Shown: positions 22,745 to 34,619, counted from the stretch's first letter. The stretch: 64,000 nt of DNA from Pomphorhynchus laevis (GCA_012934845.2 WNNJ02001248.1:124001-188000); one strand, 5' to 3'. Translations and numbers: made by a program. Notes: generated by a model from the sequence alone, not told the origin.

Positions 22745-23430
22745 TATTTACGTTGTATTTGTAAGAAGGATTGGGATAGGTACGAGGGAGAGTAAGTGAC
22801 AATGAAATAATCGGGCAAACCAGGATCAGTATATGACAAGGAGGTATAGTCGTTGAAGCAGTTGGGAACATCAATGATGTTGAGAGCACCGCCAAGAATA
22901 TGAGTGGGGCTTGTTTGAAAGTAATTTATAGTTATAATCAGAAAAAAAGATTAGTTAGAGAGATAGAGTCCGAGTCAGCCGGGCGATCATGGCGAATGTT
23001 AAAATCACCGAGAACAAGAGGAGTATAAGACAATGAACATTGAGAAAAAAGATCGGCAAGGTCGTTAAAGAACTTTCGTGAGGGGGTGGCTGAACCTGGA
23101 CGGTATATAATTACAAGTTCCATAGGCAAAGGAGTTGATAATCTGCATTTGAAACGAAGTAAAATACATGTTAGTGTTAATTTTAGGCAAAGACGTTAGG
23201 CGACGAGCAATGGCAACAATAACGCTATGGTTAAAAGCAAAAGATGTGGGAGACAATTGGACGAGCTGATTTTACTAGAAAACAACCAGAGCGACATAGA
23301 GACGAATAGCAAGATCGTCAGTGCCGGAATTTGGTAATGCAGAGAATATCGATAGATAATTGATCAAAGATATCAAGGAGCAGATCAGCTTTATGAAGAA
23401 TGGAGCGAGTGTTGACAGACTAAAATTATG
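22745..23430 (-). pseudogene. LINE-D endonuclease fragment
   Basis: Minus-strand frames at 22,938-23,129 and 22,617-22,895 read MELVIIYRPGSATPSRKFFN and LVLGDFNIRHDRPADSDSI, and upstream frames read FDQLSIDILCIT. These match the start and middle of the LINE-D endonuclease at 58,776-59,500. No ORF1 and no reverse transcriptase is present. Several frameshifts mark it as an old fragment, separate from the copy at 18,961-22,450. Confidence 0.8.
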
Positions 23431-23644
23431 TTCGTGTGCCATCTAATCATATGTTTAGACATAATCAATTATCTACACCAGACAAATTCTTTTAAATCTT
23501 TTACAATGTTTCGCTCATACACTGTAACCCTTTTTAAGTTTGTAGTTTACAAAAGAAAAAATAATGAATTATTAAAGTAAAAAAGAAAAAAACAACAACA
23601 ATCGCCTTATATATCATAAGTACGGAAAATATGAAGAGGTTTTC
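23431..23644. other. AT-rich spacer
   Basis: No gene or known repeat recognised. CCAGACAAATTCTTT at about 23,480 recurs at about 28,708, so a dispersed repeat may pass through here. Confidence 0.35.
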
Positions 23645-23970
23645 TTAGTCCATTCTATCGATGGGAATTCTTAAATTATAGTTTAATTTATTACCATGCA
23701 TTCTTTCACTACTGCCATTGATGTGCATAGATTTAAGTATTAAACGCCTATTGTTATTTGATTCTTTTGCAAGAATTTTGACATCGTCCAACTCAATATT
23801 GTGTATTTTATCGAGGGAATGGTTCAAAATAGCTGATGGCATGTCCCCTTTCGTTAAAGCATTACGATGTTACTTAATTCTAGGTGCAATGATCGTTTAA
23901 TCTTATCCACGTAGGTTGCATCACATTCTTAAAATATTATCTCATATACGACACCTATGTTTGTTAAGTT
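23645..23970 (-). mobile_element. PLE relic, C-terminal GIY-YIG nuclease
   Basis: Reading the minus strand from about 23,965 gives VVYEI, then ECDATYVDKIKRSLHLELSN, and the frame 23,645-23,842 gives HSLDKIHNIELDDVKILAKE followed by SNNNRRLILKSMHI. This is the end of a GIY-YIG nuclease as found at the C terminus of classical Penelope/Neptune-type PLEs. The reverse transcriptase is absent. The relic is broken, with at least two breaks. It is a different PLE type from the Naiad element at 6.9 kb. Confidence 0.75.
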
Positions 23971-23974
23971 ATAT

Positions 23975-24072
23975 TATTATTAATACAGGTCATAGCCATA
24001 AGGCTGTTTTGACCGCTCACATAAAAAACAAATAAATACAAAAAAAATCAAAAAAATCGTTCAGTATATATA
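23975..24072 (-). repeat. LINE-F 3' end with AAT tail
   Basis: On the minus strand the 3' untranslated region ends in a block (GTCAAAACAGCC, then TATGGCTATGACCTG) and AATAATAAT. The same block in diverged form ends LINE-G near 48,880-48,945, which links the two families. Confidence 0.7.
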
Positions 24073-26996
24073 TCAGAACCATGGGTACTGCAGCAACCAC
24101 CATTCGTTCTCATTTCGAATCCAGTTCTTTATATTGGATTTAAATTCATTGATTGTATGCACCGCAACGACATCAACTGGAAGACGATTCCAAATATTCA
24201 CCGCTCGATGAGACAGTCGGAAATGACGAGGGTATTTTCCGTGCTTATGTACTACTAGTACTTTCGAGTGCCCTCTACGTCCATCCCGTTCATTGAGTTC
24301 AACTCTATTTGCTGGAAAATTTTCATCTTTATTAACTAGTCGATACATAGCTAGAAGGTCGAAAAGAAGGAACCTTTCACGCACTGTCGGCATATTCAAA
24401 CTTTTTATTCGTGCTTCATAGGGAAGATATCGTACCTGAGGACATAATTTCGTAAACCGTCGAAGTATGCGCTCTAATTGATCAAGTTCTGTACGCGTAC
24501 ACGGAAAGACTACTGGCGACACATATTCTAATATCGGTCTTATAAGAGCATTATATAAACGCACAACACAAACGGGAGATAAATCTTTAAAGCAATTTTT
24601 GACAATATAGGTCATTCTTCTTGCTGCGTTACAAATCCTATCAGTGTTAGTACGTGGTTTCAGATTGTTTTGAACAATTATACCAAGATCCAGAATGGAC
24701 TGCGTGAAAACAACAAACTCATCGCCAATAAAATATTCTTGAATCACATTGCTATGACCAAATCTCATATGTGCACACTTTTTAATATTCAATGAAATTC
24801 CAGTGTTTAAAGACCATCGATAAACAATGTTTAGGATATTTTAAAAGTCATTTCGATCCTTGTTGGTTTTAATCAATTTCCATACATTTACATCGTCGGC
24901 AAAAGCTAAAACACTACAATCCTCAATTAAATCTAGTAGCTGATTTATAAATATGTTAAACAACAAGGGTCCTAAGACTGATCCCTGTGGTACTCCTGAG
25001 GTGATAGGACGATAAGACGATAGGCATTAACCTACACGAACAGCAAAGGATCTATCTTTAAGAAAATCTTGAATCCAGCTTATAATGGAGCGATTGACTT
25101 TATAAGACTCAAGGGTGGAAATTAGCATTTTGTGGGGCACCCTATCAAAAGCACGACTAAAGTCAAGAAATATTACGTCGATACAGTACCCGTTAGCAAC
25201 ATGTCCAATCCAATCTTCACGAGCATGTAATAAGTTTGTAAGACATAAACGCCGAGGGCGAAATCCATGCTGTGCATTATTGAGAATTCTTAGCGAACTC
25301 AAATGATCATATATGCGTCTGTTTAGTATGCGCTCAATCACTTTGCATACAACACTAGTTAGACTTATTGCCCTATAGTTATTCGGATCATCTTTTTCAC
25401 CATTTTTATAAATTGGTACTACAATCGCTTTTTTCCAGGCAGCAGGTAACTTCGAAATGCGCAAGCTCAGCTCAAATATGGAGGCTAATGGCTCAGCCAG
25501 AACAGGAGCAAGTAACTTAAGAAGTTGGGGGTGAATATCATCGGGGCATGCCGCTTATGATCTAGATAACCTAGCCAATTCAACAAAAACCTCATGTGCT
25601 GTTATCGTTAAAACTGGAGAATCAATTTCTACCTGTTGTGATGCTGCATCTCCACATATGCTAGAGAAAGCATCTGGTGTCAGCTCAAAAGCGGATGCAA
25701 ACAATTCTGTCATGCTGTCTGGCGATGTCACTCGAGTGTTACCGTCTCTTAAAGATGAAATTGCTGGTAGCAGAGCTCTCGATCCTTTCACATAAGCCCA
25801 AAATTTTTTGGTTCTGTATCAATTTGTAAAGCTAATTGATCTTCAAAACTTTGTATTTTTGTAATCTTAAGGCGATTGACGAAATTTCGGAACATTGTAT
25901 ACCGCTTTTTAAAATTATTCTGATGACGGCTTAGTTCAAATAGACGATTCCTATGTTTGAGAGCATATCGCAATTCAGTGTCAAACCAAGGAGGGTATTT
26001 AGCTTTACTTTTTGGTAATCTACGGAGTGGTGCAAACTTATCTGCAAGAGCTACTAAACCTGATTCAATAACATGCCACCTTACCTAAATGTCTTCACTA
26101 GCACAGTTGAATGATGTTCTTAGTGCCGCCTCTCGTAATGAGTCTTCATCAATTTGTTGCCAACATCTTTTCGACATTATCAAATTTTCCAGTTTTGGGA
26201 TCATACATCTAGAAAAATAATTGAATAAGATCATGCAATGATCGCTCAATCCAATAGGACTCTGATAGCTCATATTACCCACACTTGTAATTAATTTGGA
26301 AAATACCAAATCTAGACAAGATTCTTGGTTTTGCGCGAATCTGGTGAGCGACTGCACATGCTGCTCTAACATGAGATCATTTGTAAGAAAATTCCACAGA
26401 TCCGCATCTGACTTGGAAGAACTACTATCCAAAACATAATTCCCGATGTGACCAGCTGAGGGTATATTAAAATCGCCAACTAGTAGATATTCTTCAAGCT
26501 CAGAACATTGACTAATTAGTGTAGAGAATTCATGGCTCAATACGGATGATTGCGGCGACCTGTAGCACACGGCAATACCTAAGGGACCTCCGAAGTGTGA
26601 AACAATGACTGAGAGAAACTCACACGTGCCCAGTTCATTTTTAAAATTACGAGTGGAAGTAATGTTTAAGGATGTCGATATATATAGCGCAACACCTCCA
26701 CCCTTCCGAGACTCTCTATCAGCTCTCACCAAATTATATCCCATAATAGCAATTAAACCATCGGGGATATCACGATGCAGCCATGTTTCAGTGAGAGCCA
26801 GGATCGCTGGTTTATTTAAGATGACCCATGCCTTAAGTTCATCAAATTTTGGTAAAATACTCCTTAAATTAGTATAGGCGACACTAATACCAGAAGCAGA
26901 GGGTAATTGAGTAGTAATGTTGGATGTGATATCAATGCGCGCTAGATTTCCTAATTGTAAAATGGAATCCCTTAAAGAACTCTCCAAACTCACCAA
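24073..26996 (-). mobile_element. LINE-F ORF2: endonuclease and reverse transcriptase, nearly whole
   Basis: The endonuclease frame (26,085-26,996) has ALTETWLH, YLLVGDFNIPS and GLSDHC, the catalytic signature of apurinic-type LINE nucleases. A middle linker follows at about 25,555-25,973. The reverse transcriptase (25,027-25,464 and the region below it) has IYKNGEKDDPNNYRAISLTS, VIFLDFSRAFDRVPH, GVPQGSVLGPLLFNIFINQL and the catalytic LAFADDV near 24,900. The C-terminal domain (24,073-24,792, 239 aa) ends in AVNIWNRLPVDVV. About four frame breaks interrupt it, including a stop after FAVRVG at about 25,028. All catalytic motifs read are intact. CR1/Jockey superfamily; the exact clade was not resolved. 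Confidence 0.9.
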
Positions 26997-28133
26997 CGCA
27001 CGAATGGTCGCCGACGAACTACTCGAAAATTTCTTATCATTAGATCAGTCTCTCCATTCGATCTTCTAAATGCTAGATTAGCACGAGCATTATTAAGCAA
27101 CAATCTTTCCTCAACCGAGAGATCTTTAAAATTTTTTGTCGTCTTACCTTTCAAGCGATAACCTCTAGCTAAAACTGCTCTTGTATTATCTGCAGAATCA
27201 AATACTACTTTAAGTAATCGTGGTTTATGTTGTGCTTGTTTTACCAAGACAAAATAAGCTTTTGACATTGAGACTACGCGCAATATCCTCTTCACCTTGA
27301 ACGAATATATCCGAAAAGACCTTACGAATAGAAACTACGTCATCATCCACACGGGTCTGAACGTTGCCTGCAGAAAATTCAGTGATGTTAGTAAAAATTA
27401 CGCAATTATTTCTGTTTCTAGCACGATTCCTAATATTGATAATTTCAACAAATGTCTTATCTGTCAAATCCTTGGATTTCAGTTCATTTTCATTTCCGAC
27501 TACCACATCATTGAACACTATATCATCGTCTCTTATCTGCGTTCTACTTAAAGGCTGCTTCAATACATTCTTTGGTCGAACATGAGTAGAAATCAATATA
27601 TTCTGGTTCTTAGGACTGTGTTCCGCGAATATGTCAGATAAAGGTGAAGGCCATTTAGTAATACTCTCAGGTGTAACTTTATCCTTGTCGTTTGCCATCA
27701 CAGTGCTGTCATTGATATTTCTTCTTTGTTTATATACCGTCCGTGAATGTTTATGTCCTCGTGTCCAAATGCGAGTCGAACTTGAAGCATCTATTACGTC
27801 TGGTTTCTTATTTGAATTGACGTGTAACGACATCGGCGTAGTGATTTTGCTCTGGCATATGCTAGATTCTTTGTCAATAATTTGTTCTTGAATCTTGGGT
27901 GTCTTTAAGTTAAAATGAGCATTGTCCTTTGCTGATGTCAATGAACTACAAAATACGATTGACGCAGTACAAAAACCACATATGAATTTTCTTCTACTCA
28001 ATGTATCAGCATCTTTATGTGGTACAGTTACTGTAGTCCAGACATTGCAGCCATCACCATCACATCCTACTTGTCTTGATATGAATTCAGGAATATCGTT
28101 TCCCTTACGTCTGCCCGTAATTGTGGTCGTCAA
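26990..28133 (-). mobile_element. LINE-F ORF1, zinc knuckle and RNA-binding-like domain
   Basis: The N-terminal frame (27,225-28,133) carries CDGDGCNVW followed by FICGFC at residues ~20-52, a PHD-like zinc knuckle. Near its end the conserved NCVIFTNITEFSAGNVQTRV block continues as a second frame (26,990-27,295: KPRLLKVVFDSADNTRAVLA, then LSVEERLLLNNARANLAFRR). The two frames overlap at about 27,225-27,295, so one frameshift separates them. In CR1-like elements this protein binds element RNA. ORF1 ends in RW-stop, and the ORF2 frame is already open across that stop. Confidence 0.8.
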
Positions 28134-28980
28134 GTCTGCTGTAAATATATCAAATCCGTATTCTGTCGTAAATTTTATTTGTTCTTACAATCAAGATCGT
28201 TTTAGAATCCGTTAGCCACACTCTGTATGTTATTTTATCTCAAATGTAAGTAGTTTATTAGGCAGCTGTATGTTTATCAGAAACCAATTTTTTAAGGTCA
28301 TCACCTATTTTTGACGATTATACAACCAGATCATTGTATGTTTATTAGAAACCAAATTTTTTTATAGGTTTCCGTTTTAACATGGATGCTAGAGTTTTAC
28401 TAGGTGGACAGTATAAACCTTTGGACTAGATGACATCCGTTGTCTTAGACCATCTTCAAATTTATTCAGGTTAAGGTTGTCAACGAAAGAGATCACAAAA
28501 TTATTTTAGTTTCCATTTGGTCTTTTTTGATATGTGTGGATAAAAAAATATACTCTTCGATTTTCGATCAGCCTGGATGATGGCTTATTTGGAGAAGCTA
28601 CGATCGTGGCTTCCTCAAATATCCTCTTTATTTTCGATCGAATAGAGTAAAAAAATATTCTCTTCGATTTTCGATCCGCTGATGATGGCTCATTTGGGAT
28701 GATTATCCAGACAAATTCTTTAAAAGAATTTTGTCTCGTATGGATAATTGATTGTGCCTAAACATTATTATTGATAATATTATTAAATATTTATAATATT
28801 AAATTTTAATAATATTAATAATAAAATAAATAATAATATTAAAATAATTATAAAATAATTATTTTTTTAATAGAGATAGATTTATTGATAAAACAAAAAA
28901 GATCAAATAAATAATTTAAATTGATTTGTCATTAATTAAAGTTGTGGAGCTAATAAGTGTTCCTAACTGTGATTTTTTGT
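28134..28980. other. AT-rich spacer with short repeats
   Basis: No gene seen. CTCTTCGATTTTCGATC occurs twice (about 28,553 and 28,661). CAAATTCTTTAAAAGAATTTTG at about 28,713 is a near-perfect palindrome. 28,760-28,880 is almost pure A/T with TAATAATATT runs, next to the 3' end of a LINE-B. The first bases probably hold the LINE-F 5' end, which I could not delimit. Confidence 0.45.
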
Positions 28981-28986
28981 TGTTTT

Positions 28987-31358
28987 CTAATAAAGCTTCG
29001 AAGCCCTTCGCATTGCCATTAAATTTATACGTGCCAATATCATGGATAAACGGCATCTGTAGGAATGTGTAGTGGCAGAATAAGATTTCGTGTTTTGCAG
29101 TGAATTTTTTCCTTCTATCTGTTTTAAAATATGGCTAGCTGCTTTTCCAAGTCCGCCAACTGTGGACATTATAAATGGATGGAAAGGCGCTCTTTCTATA
29201 CTCGTAATCCGTTCGCTGTATTTGCACTTCTTCCTTTCTTCATGATATTTGAATGCGTCTCGCATGTGATTTAAGGAGTACTACGTGGCTGATGAGTTGT
29301 AAACGCCTACGTCTATAAAGGATCGCTCCGTGATTTGTCCAAATATCCCATGATGTATGATCTTGCTTCTTTATCTTGTGTCGTGGTAATTGAATTAAAT
29401 ATTACGTTATCTGGAACGTTTCTTAAAGCCGGCTCAGTGGAAGAGCGACGGCATTCACATTCTCTTGCTGTGTCAATCGTTTGCCAGTCATATCGCGCCA
29501 CCAGGGCATCTTTAAACTCTTGCGAAGAGAGAAACATGTCTTTTGCGTCAGTGCAGTAACTTAGTCATGCATATGCACCAACTCTACCAGCGTTGATTAG
29601 TATTGTGCTCAAATCTCTGTCGGAAGAATATATTATCTGCTTGCGTCGAATTTGTACATTAATCTCATTCTCGAATCTTATTTGTTTAATAATTTCTTTC
29701 TGTATTTTTAACAGTTCGGGTCCTGAAACACCATTCATAATAGACGAGCATATTCTAATGGAGTTGGTGTAATTCTAATTATTGCTACATAACGCAGGTT
29801 CCCGTATATCAAGTCCTTTAAGTTTACTCGTAAGTGAGACTAAGTTCATGGCTTCAGTATCATCAGGCAGATAACCGAGCATTTCTGTCAAAAGTTCTTT
29901 AAATATGTTAATTTGGACTGGCAAAAACCATTCATGTTCGGTATCACATGTTCGCTTCAAATAAAGTTGCTTGTGCTGATCTGCTTTCGTTAGCATAATA
30001 TAGGCAGCGAAGGCCTCTGTTGTCGCAAGATCTTAAATTCGCTCAAATTCTGTCTCCCACATCTTCACTGCTTTTGTGCATTCGTCATGCATAAAGTTTG
30101 ATGTTCCCAAGAAGCTACCAAGGTACTTTACACCGTCCTATCGTATTTGCACTCCTTGTTCTGAGAAAAATTCAGTATTTCTGTACAATAATTGGGATAA
30201 GTCAGTAAAATACACTTCTGAGGGTTTACATGAAAACCATATGTAGGGCCACATCGGTTAAGCTCAATCCAAATCTTCTCTAGCTGATCCTTCGTGCGTA
30301 CACAACCGCCATCGTCCGCATACCACACATTTTTCGCGTTAGAGCTACTTTCTGGAGATTATCGATCATGGACAATGATGCAAGAGCAAATGCTGTCATT
30401 GATAATGGATCATCTTGTGTGAATCCCTCCTTTGACTGAAGAGTGATACAATTTACTGTCAGATCTGACGGAGCACTATAGATATTTTGAAGAATTATTT
30501 TTAGTGACAAACACAAGTGATCTATGTTTTTCAGTTCTAGTCTGTTTATGCAGTTGAATGCATTCTTGGCATCAATAAGAAGGATGCATGAATCCGGTGA
30601 TTTATTGAAGGCTTCTCTAACAGTGTGAACTGTTTTATCAGTCCCACATCGTTGTCCGGTACATAGTTGTATATTTCGACGCTGATGTTACGTCATTTGA
30701 TATGTAATTGAGTATGGTTCGTCCAACAATTCTCCGATTCCAAACTCGGTTTCTTATCAAGAGGGATGAGCCTACATATTGTGTATGCATTTAGTCTTTA
30801 AGAGTCTAGATGTTGGGAAGCAAAACCGTGTTTCGTGATAAAATTATTCCATTCATTAGGGTCTGCTCCTGAGGGACCTGCATAACCTGTTGCATTAGTA
30901 GCAGATCTAATGATTTCATTAGTCGTGACATCTGCAAACCGCATTTCATGATGTTCAGTTATTCTATCAAAGTGGTGTTTGAGCACAAATTCATTATTTA
31001 TCATTTTAGAGGGAGGGTGAAGATCTTTTAACGTTGATAAAACCGTCTAATTAGTGAGTATTTGATTCGTGTTTAATACACCTCCTGCACCATCAAAGTT
31101 TAAAGCACGAGATGCTTTTCCTATTTTGCCGCTTTTGATCAATGCAGCAATTCTTTTTATAGTTAATTTATCACCAGTTGTAGTGGCATTCAGTTGCTCT
31201 TTCTAACCCTGTGAATATTCTGCTTTCAGCTTTAAGTTTGCCAAAATCGCCACTCTTCCAAAGTTTTATTCTCCGCGATAGTGATTTTCTTATGAAGTTT
31301 ATTTTTCGACTTCCAACTCGTTGCAAAATCAATTGACACTAAACGGTGGCTTCCTCTA
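28987..31358 (-). pseudogene. Old LINE-B copy, 3' part
   Basis: Minus-strand blocks run in the right order: KSKNKLHKKITIAENKTLEE at 31,240-31,350, then GPSGADPNEWNNFITKHGFA (30,798-31,004), FTQDDPLSMTAFALASLSM and the RT active site WYADDGG (about 30,325), a thumb-like region (29,775-29,996), and the zinc knuckle and endonuclease remains (29,313-29,537 and 28,987-29,265, YHEERKKCKYSERI). Many frameshifts and an internal deletion in the nuclease show that it is dead. Its 5' part lies at 33,596-33,950, beyond an inserted LINE-H. Confidence 0.75.
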
Positions 31359-31391
31359 ATTATTATTATTATTATTAATTGACAACGAATT
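31359..31391. repeat. (ATT)6 plus 15-bp target duplication, left copy
   Basis: (ATT)6 at 31,359-31,376 is followed by AATTGACAACGAATT (31,377-31,391). The same 15 bp recurs at 32,237-32,251. The run is the AAT tail of LINE-H on the minus strand; the 15 bp is the target duplication made by the LINE-B insertion between them. Confidence 0.88.
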
Positions 31392-32236
31392 ACCACTGCG
31401 GCAAGAACAATTCTATTTGTCAGCAAACGAATTTCACGACGCACTTAATGCACGGTATGGCAGTATCGAGCCTGAGATTGAAACGTGTAATTGTTACTGT
31501 GGCTCGAAGATCAATCTTCCCCATGCACTATCATGCAAACATGGTGGTCTTCCGATTATTCGCCATAATGCGGTTCGGGACACTATAGCATCAGCGCTAA
31601 GCCAAGTTGCTCACAACGTTGGGATTGAACCGGAGTTATCGAACGTTCCCGAGAGCACCCGTTTTGAAAATCCAGCGACTACTACCAAACAATGTGCCCG
31701 TCTGGATATTGTCTGCTCCGGTTTACACGGATCTCGATTCGAGCGGACGTTCTTCGACGTCAATGTCTTTTCTTCTCATGCTCAATCGAACACAATACGC
31801 AGTCCTGACAACGCTTTCGATTATAACGAAAAAAGAAAAAAATCCAAGTACCTCGAAAGAATCCGAAGGATAGAAAACAGCTCCTTTATCCCGCTCGTCT
31901 TTTCAACATCAGGGGGTTTCGGCAAAGAAGCTAGTATGCTAGTAAAGACTATTGCGACCGCTTTAGCTCAACAAGGACACATACGCTACAGTGATATAGC
32001 TATTAGACTAAAAAGAAAAATAAGCTTCGAAATTGCTCGGTCAATATCGGCCTGTCTCCGGAGTCCACGGTCAACACGAGGTACTCCCATGCGTAGTACA
32101 TTCAAACACCCAGCCGACTCGTCTTCGTAGCTGTATCCAGTATCCAATTCAGCAGTTTATTGCTCGACATTTTTGGACCCATTTGCGGGTAACCTTGATT
32201 GTATGCTTTACTAAAACAAATTTTTCCGTTTAAAAA
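31392..32236 (+). mobile_element. LINE-B copy inserted in the tail of LINE-H
   Basis: Open frame 31,417-32,130 (237 aa) is the C-terminal part of a LINE-B protein. It has the knuckle C-Y-C...PHALSC, then GLPIIRHNAVRDTIA, the nuclease core ARLDIVCSGLHGSRFERTFF with DVNVF, and RKKSKYLERI. The restriction-like core is of PD-(D/E)xK type. The conserved 3' motif lies at 32,175-32,194 and the copy ends in poly-A at about 32,230. It is 5'-truncated, has no stop inside the nuclease and is flanked by a perfect 15-bp duplication, so it is a young insertion. Confidence 0.9.
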
Positions 32237-33595
32237 AATTGACAACGAATTGAGCCGAGGCTCTTTACAAGTTGCTTCACAAAATAAAAAGAATAAAAAG
32301 AATAAGAGTCGTTTTGTCTCTCCCTCATCAGATAAACTACTGAAAATCCCACCGTTGTCTTGAGAAGGAAGGGTCATCATCCAGTAGGGCGCAAAAACTT
32401 GAAGCAGTAGACGACAAAACGGTCGCACTCTGAAGCGAATTCCAAGATCGTACGACTCGTTTGGCAAAGCAGGAAACTGCATGCATGTACCTTTGTGTTT
32501 TCAGCATCAGGGGGTGTCCGCGAAGAGAAGGTTGACCTCTCAGTTGCAGTAGATGTGACAGTGGATGATCTTTAGTATGCAGAATTTTCCAAACAAGAGA
32601 GAGATCTCGCTTGTCACGGATATATCGCAGACAAGGCATATTTAATATCTGGAGGCGTTTCGCGTAGCCGTAAATATGCAGCCCTGAGACTAATTTAGTT
32701 GTTGATCTGAACACCTTCTCTAATGCACGACGCTCATAAGTAGTTTCGGGGTAACAAGCTGGCGATGCGTATAAGATATGGCTCAAGAAAAACGCATTTG
32801 CTAAGGTATGGTAACATAACGGATCTATGCCTATCAGAGCTCGACGAGTATGCCCTATTAAGCGTTTTGTGATGCAACACACATAGTCTGAATGCTTTTG
32901 AGTGGATAAGTTAGCACAAACCCAAACTCCTAAATGTTTATATGAGTTGGTTCTTTCGATACTAATTGAACCAAACTGGTATCACCTCCAAGATGATCAC
33001 ATGATTTTCGTGATATACGCATACATATACATTTAGCGGAATTGATCCTCAAGTGATTTCGTATAGACCAATTGGATATAACGTCGACGTCGCTTTGTAA
33101 ATGCTGTTTGTCAAGATCGGAAATAATAGGTCGCCAAACTTTAAGATCATCTGCATATAATAAACTGAATGAACTGATATTTGGTATCAAATCGTTGATA
33201 TAAAGACTGAATAAGATGGGACCCAATACACTTCCCTGTGGAACACATAAAACACTGGAAATGGACTCGACAGCGACTCATTTACTCGTACGACACTTTG
33301 TCGGTTGGAAAGGAATACACGAATCCAGTTTATGATCCTCTTATCAAGATGAATGTGCTCCAACTTCTCAATAAGACGCGTGTGATTAACTGAGTCGAAC
33401 GCTTTTGAGAAATCAAAGAAAATGACATCAACTTGTATGCCTTGATCATAATAGTGATACCAATTTTCACGTGCATGTACAAGATTAGTAGTTGTGGAAT
33501 AACCTTCATGGATCATGCCTTCTCTGTTTATCTGTATTAAAGCATTTAAAGCATTCGGATAGCATGCAAACAAATTCTTTGCTGTCATTTTAGGC
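32237..33595 (-). pseudogene. LINE-H, CR1-like, 5'-truncated
   Basis: Reverse transcriptase blocks read VIFFDFSKAFDSVNH (33,187-33,588), MGPILFSLYINDLIPN and SLLYADDLKVWRPI (32,930-33,226), and the C-terminal domain 32,337-32,882 (RRALEKVFRSTTKLVSGLHI, then RVVRSWNSL). The start lies inside the reverse transcriptase at about 33,590. Frameshifts separate the three blocks. The 3' tail continues across the LINE-B insertion to (ATT)6 at 31,359. It is related to LINE-A but clearly distinct. Confidence 0.82.
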
Positions 33596-33950
33596 AGGTA
33601 GCAGGAAGTGATTAGGGATCCAGTGAATCACCTCTTCGTAAATATCGTGTATTATTTGCGATCTCATCTCTGTCCTCATTTGAACTATCTTATTTTAGTT
33701 TATCTTCTGTGAAAACCTGTGTTCAGGTATGTCAATGTCGAAGTTCATTGGTTCGTTTTTCTGTGTTGTAGGATGGTCTTCTAGATTTCCATTTTTTGAA
33801 CTATTGAGTGATGAGTTATCGACATGCAAAAGCTCTTCACGTGTGTTTGTGAAAATAAAGATAGAATCATTGTTCGCATTTGTCTCCTTCAGGATTGGTT
33901 CAATCATTTTGCTAGTTCAGTTCGTTTTAATTATAAAATTATTAATAATA
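33596..33950 (-). pseudogene. Old LINE-B copy, 5' part
   Basis: The frame 33,695-33,907 (MIEPILKETNANNDSIFIFT) continues, after one stop, in the same frame as MRTEMRSQIIHDIYEEVIHW and IPNHFLLPA, then ends at LINE-H. The last block resembles the N-terminal part of the LINE-B family. It resumes at 31,350 on the other side of LINE-H, so the host of the insertion is one element. The upstream flank is AT-rich with ATTATATTATTAATAAT. Confidence 0.6.
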
Positions 33951-34159
33951 TAATACAAAACAAATTTTAGGCTCAAAATTTGTTTTGAGCTAAAAATAAA
34001 TATATTAATAAATAAATAATAAATATAAATAAATATATTAGAAATAAATATATTAGAAATTTACCATGTATTATTAATAACAATTGTATATAACTAAATA
34101 ATAATTTTAAATAATAATTTTTTTAATAAATAATTTTTATTTCTTGAGAGAAGATAACA
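33951..34159. other. A/T-only spacer
   Basis: Almost pure A/T with TAA and TTA runs and no gene. It lies between the 5' end of one LINE-B copy and the 3' end of another. Confidence 0.6.
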
Positions 34160-34580
34160 GAATCAGGGTTCCCGCAAATGGGCCCAAAATACAAATGCTT
34201 GAATTCAAAGTCATTAAACCCTCAGATCTACCTCCTGAGACATTAGTTCATTAGTTCAGTTTCCAAAGCACAACGAATTTGCTCGCACAAGTCTGATTCC
34301 AATACATTTTCTGAACCGCGCAACGCACTCAGAATATGCCTGGTTGTTGCTCCTAGAAGCTATCTTCGCCGCCCTTTTAATTACTTTGCTTGCATCAGCT
34401 CCGAGCCCTCCTAATGCTGACATAATGACCGGCAGAAATATTGCTCGTTCAATCTTTGTTACTCGTTTCGAGTACTTTGAGATCTTCCTCAGTGCATGGT
34501 ATCCAAACGCAGCATCAACGTACCTCAGCGCATATGACCTTGCAAATGGGTTGAATATCGATACGTCCATCAAGGACCGC
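34160..34580 (-). mobile_element. LINE-B copy, nuclease C terminus
   Basis: Frame 34,256-34,573 (105 aa) reads DVSIFNPFARSYALRYVDAA, then KISKYSKRVTKIERAIFLPV and the usual GGLGADASKVIKRAAK. The conserved 3' motif is at 34,167-34,185. It is 5'-truncated at the nuclease DV motif, and the upstream side is a TATTATTATATAAATAATAAT run. The short frame has no internal stop. Confidence 0.85.
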
Positions 34581-34599
34581 TATTATTATATAAATAATA

Positions 34600-34619
34600 A
34601 TATTATTAATAATAATATT
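34600..34619. repeat. 20-bp target duplication, left copy
   Basis: ATATTATTAATAATAATATT recurs at 35,892-35,911 with one difference. The pair brackets the plus-strand LINE-B copy between them. Confidence 0.7.

Noticed and set aside
23645-23842. Host GIY-YIG nuclease gene
   Set aside because: The C-terminal motif and decayed upstream frame match PLE nucleases, and no host exon structure is seen.
26605-28215. Plus-strand open frames over LINE-F
   Set aside because: They lie antisense to the endonuclease and ORF1, which have clear motifs.
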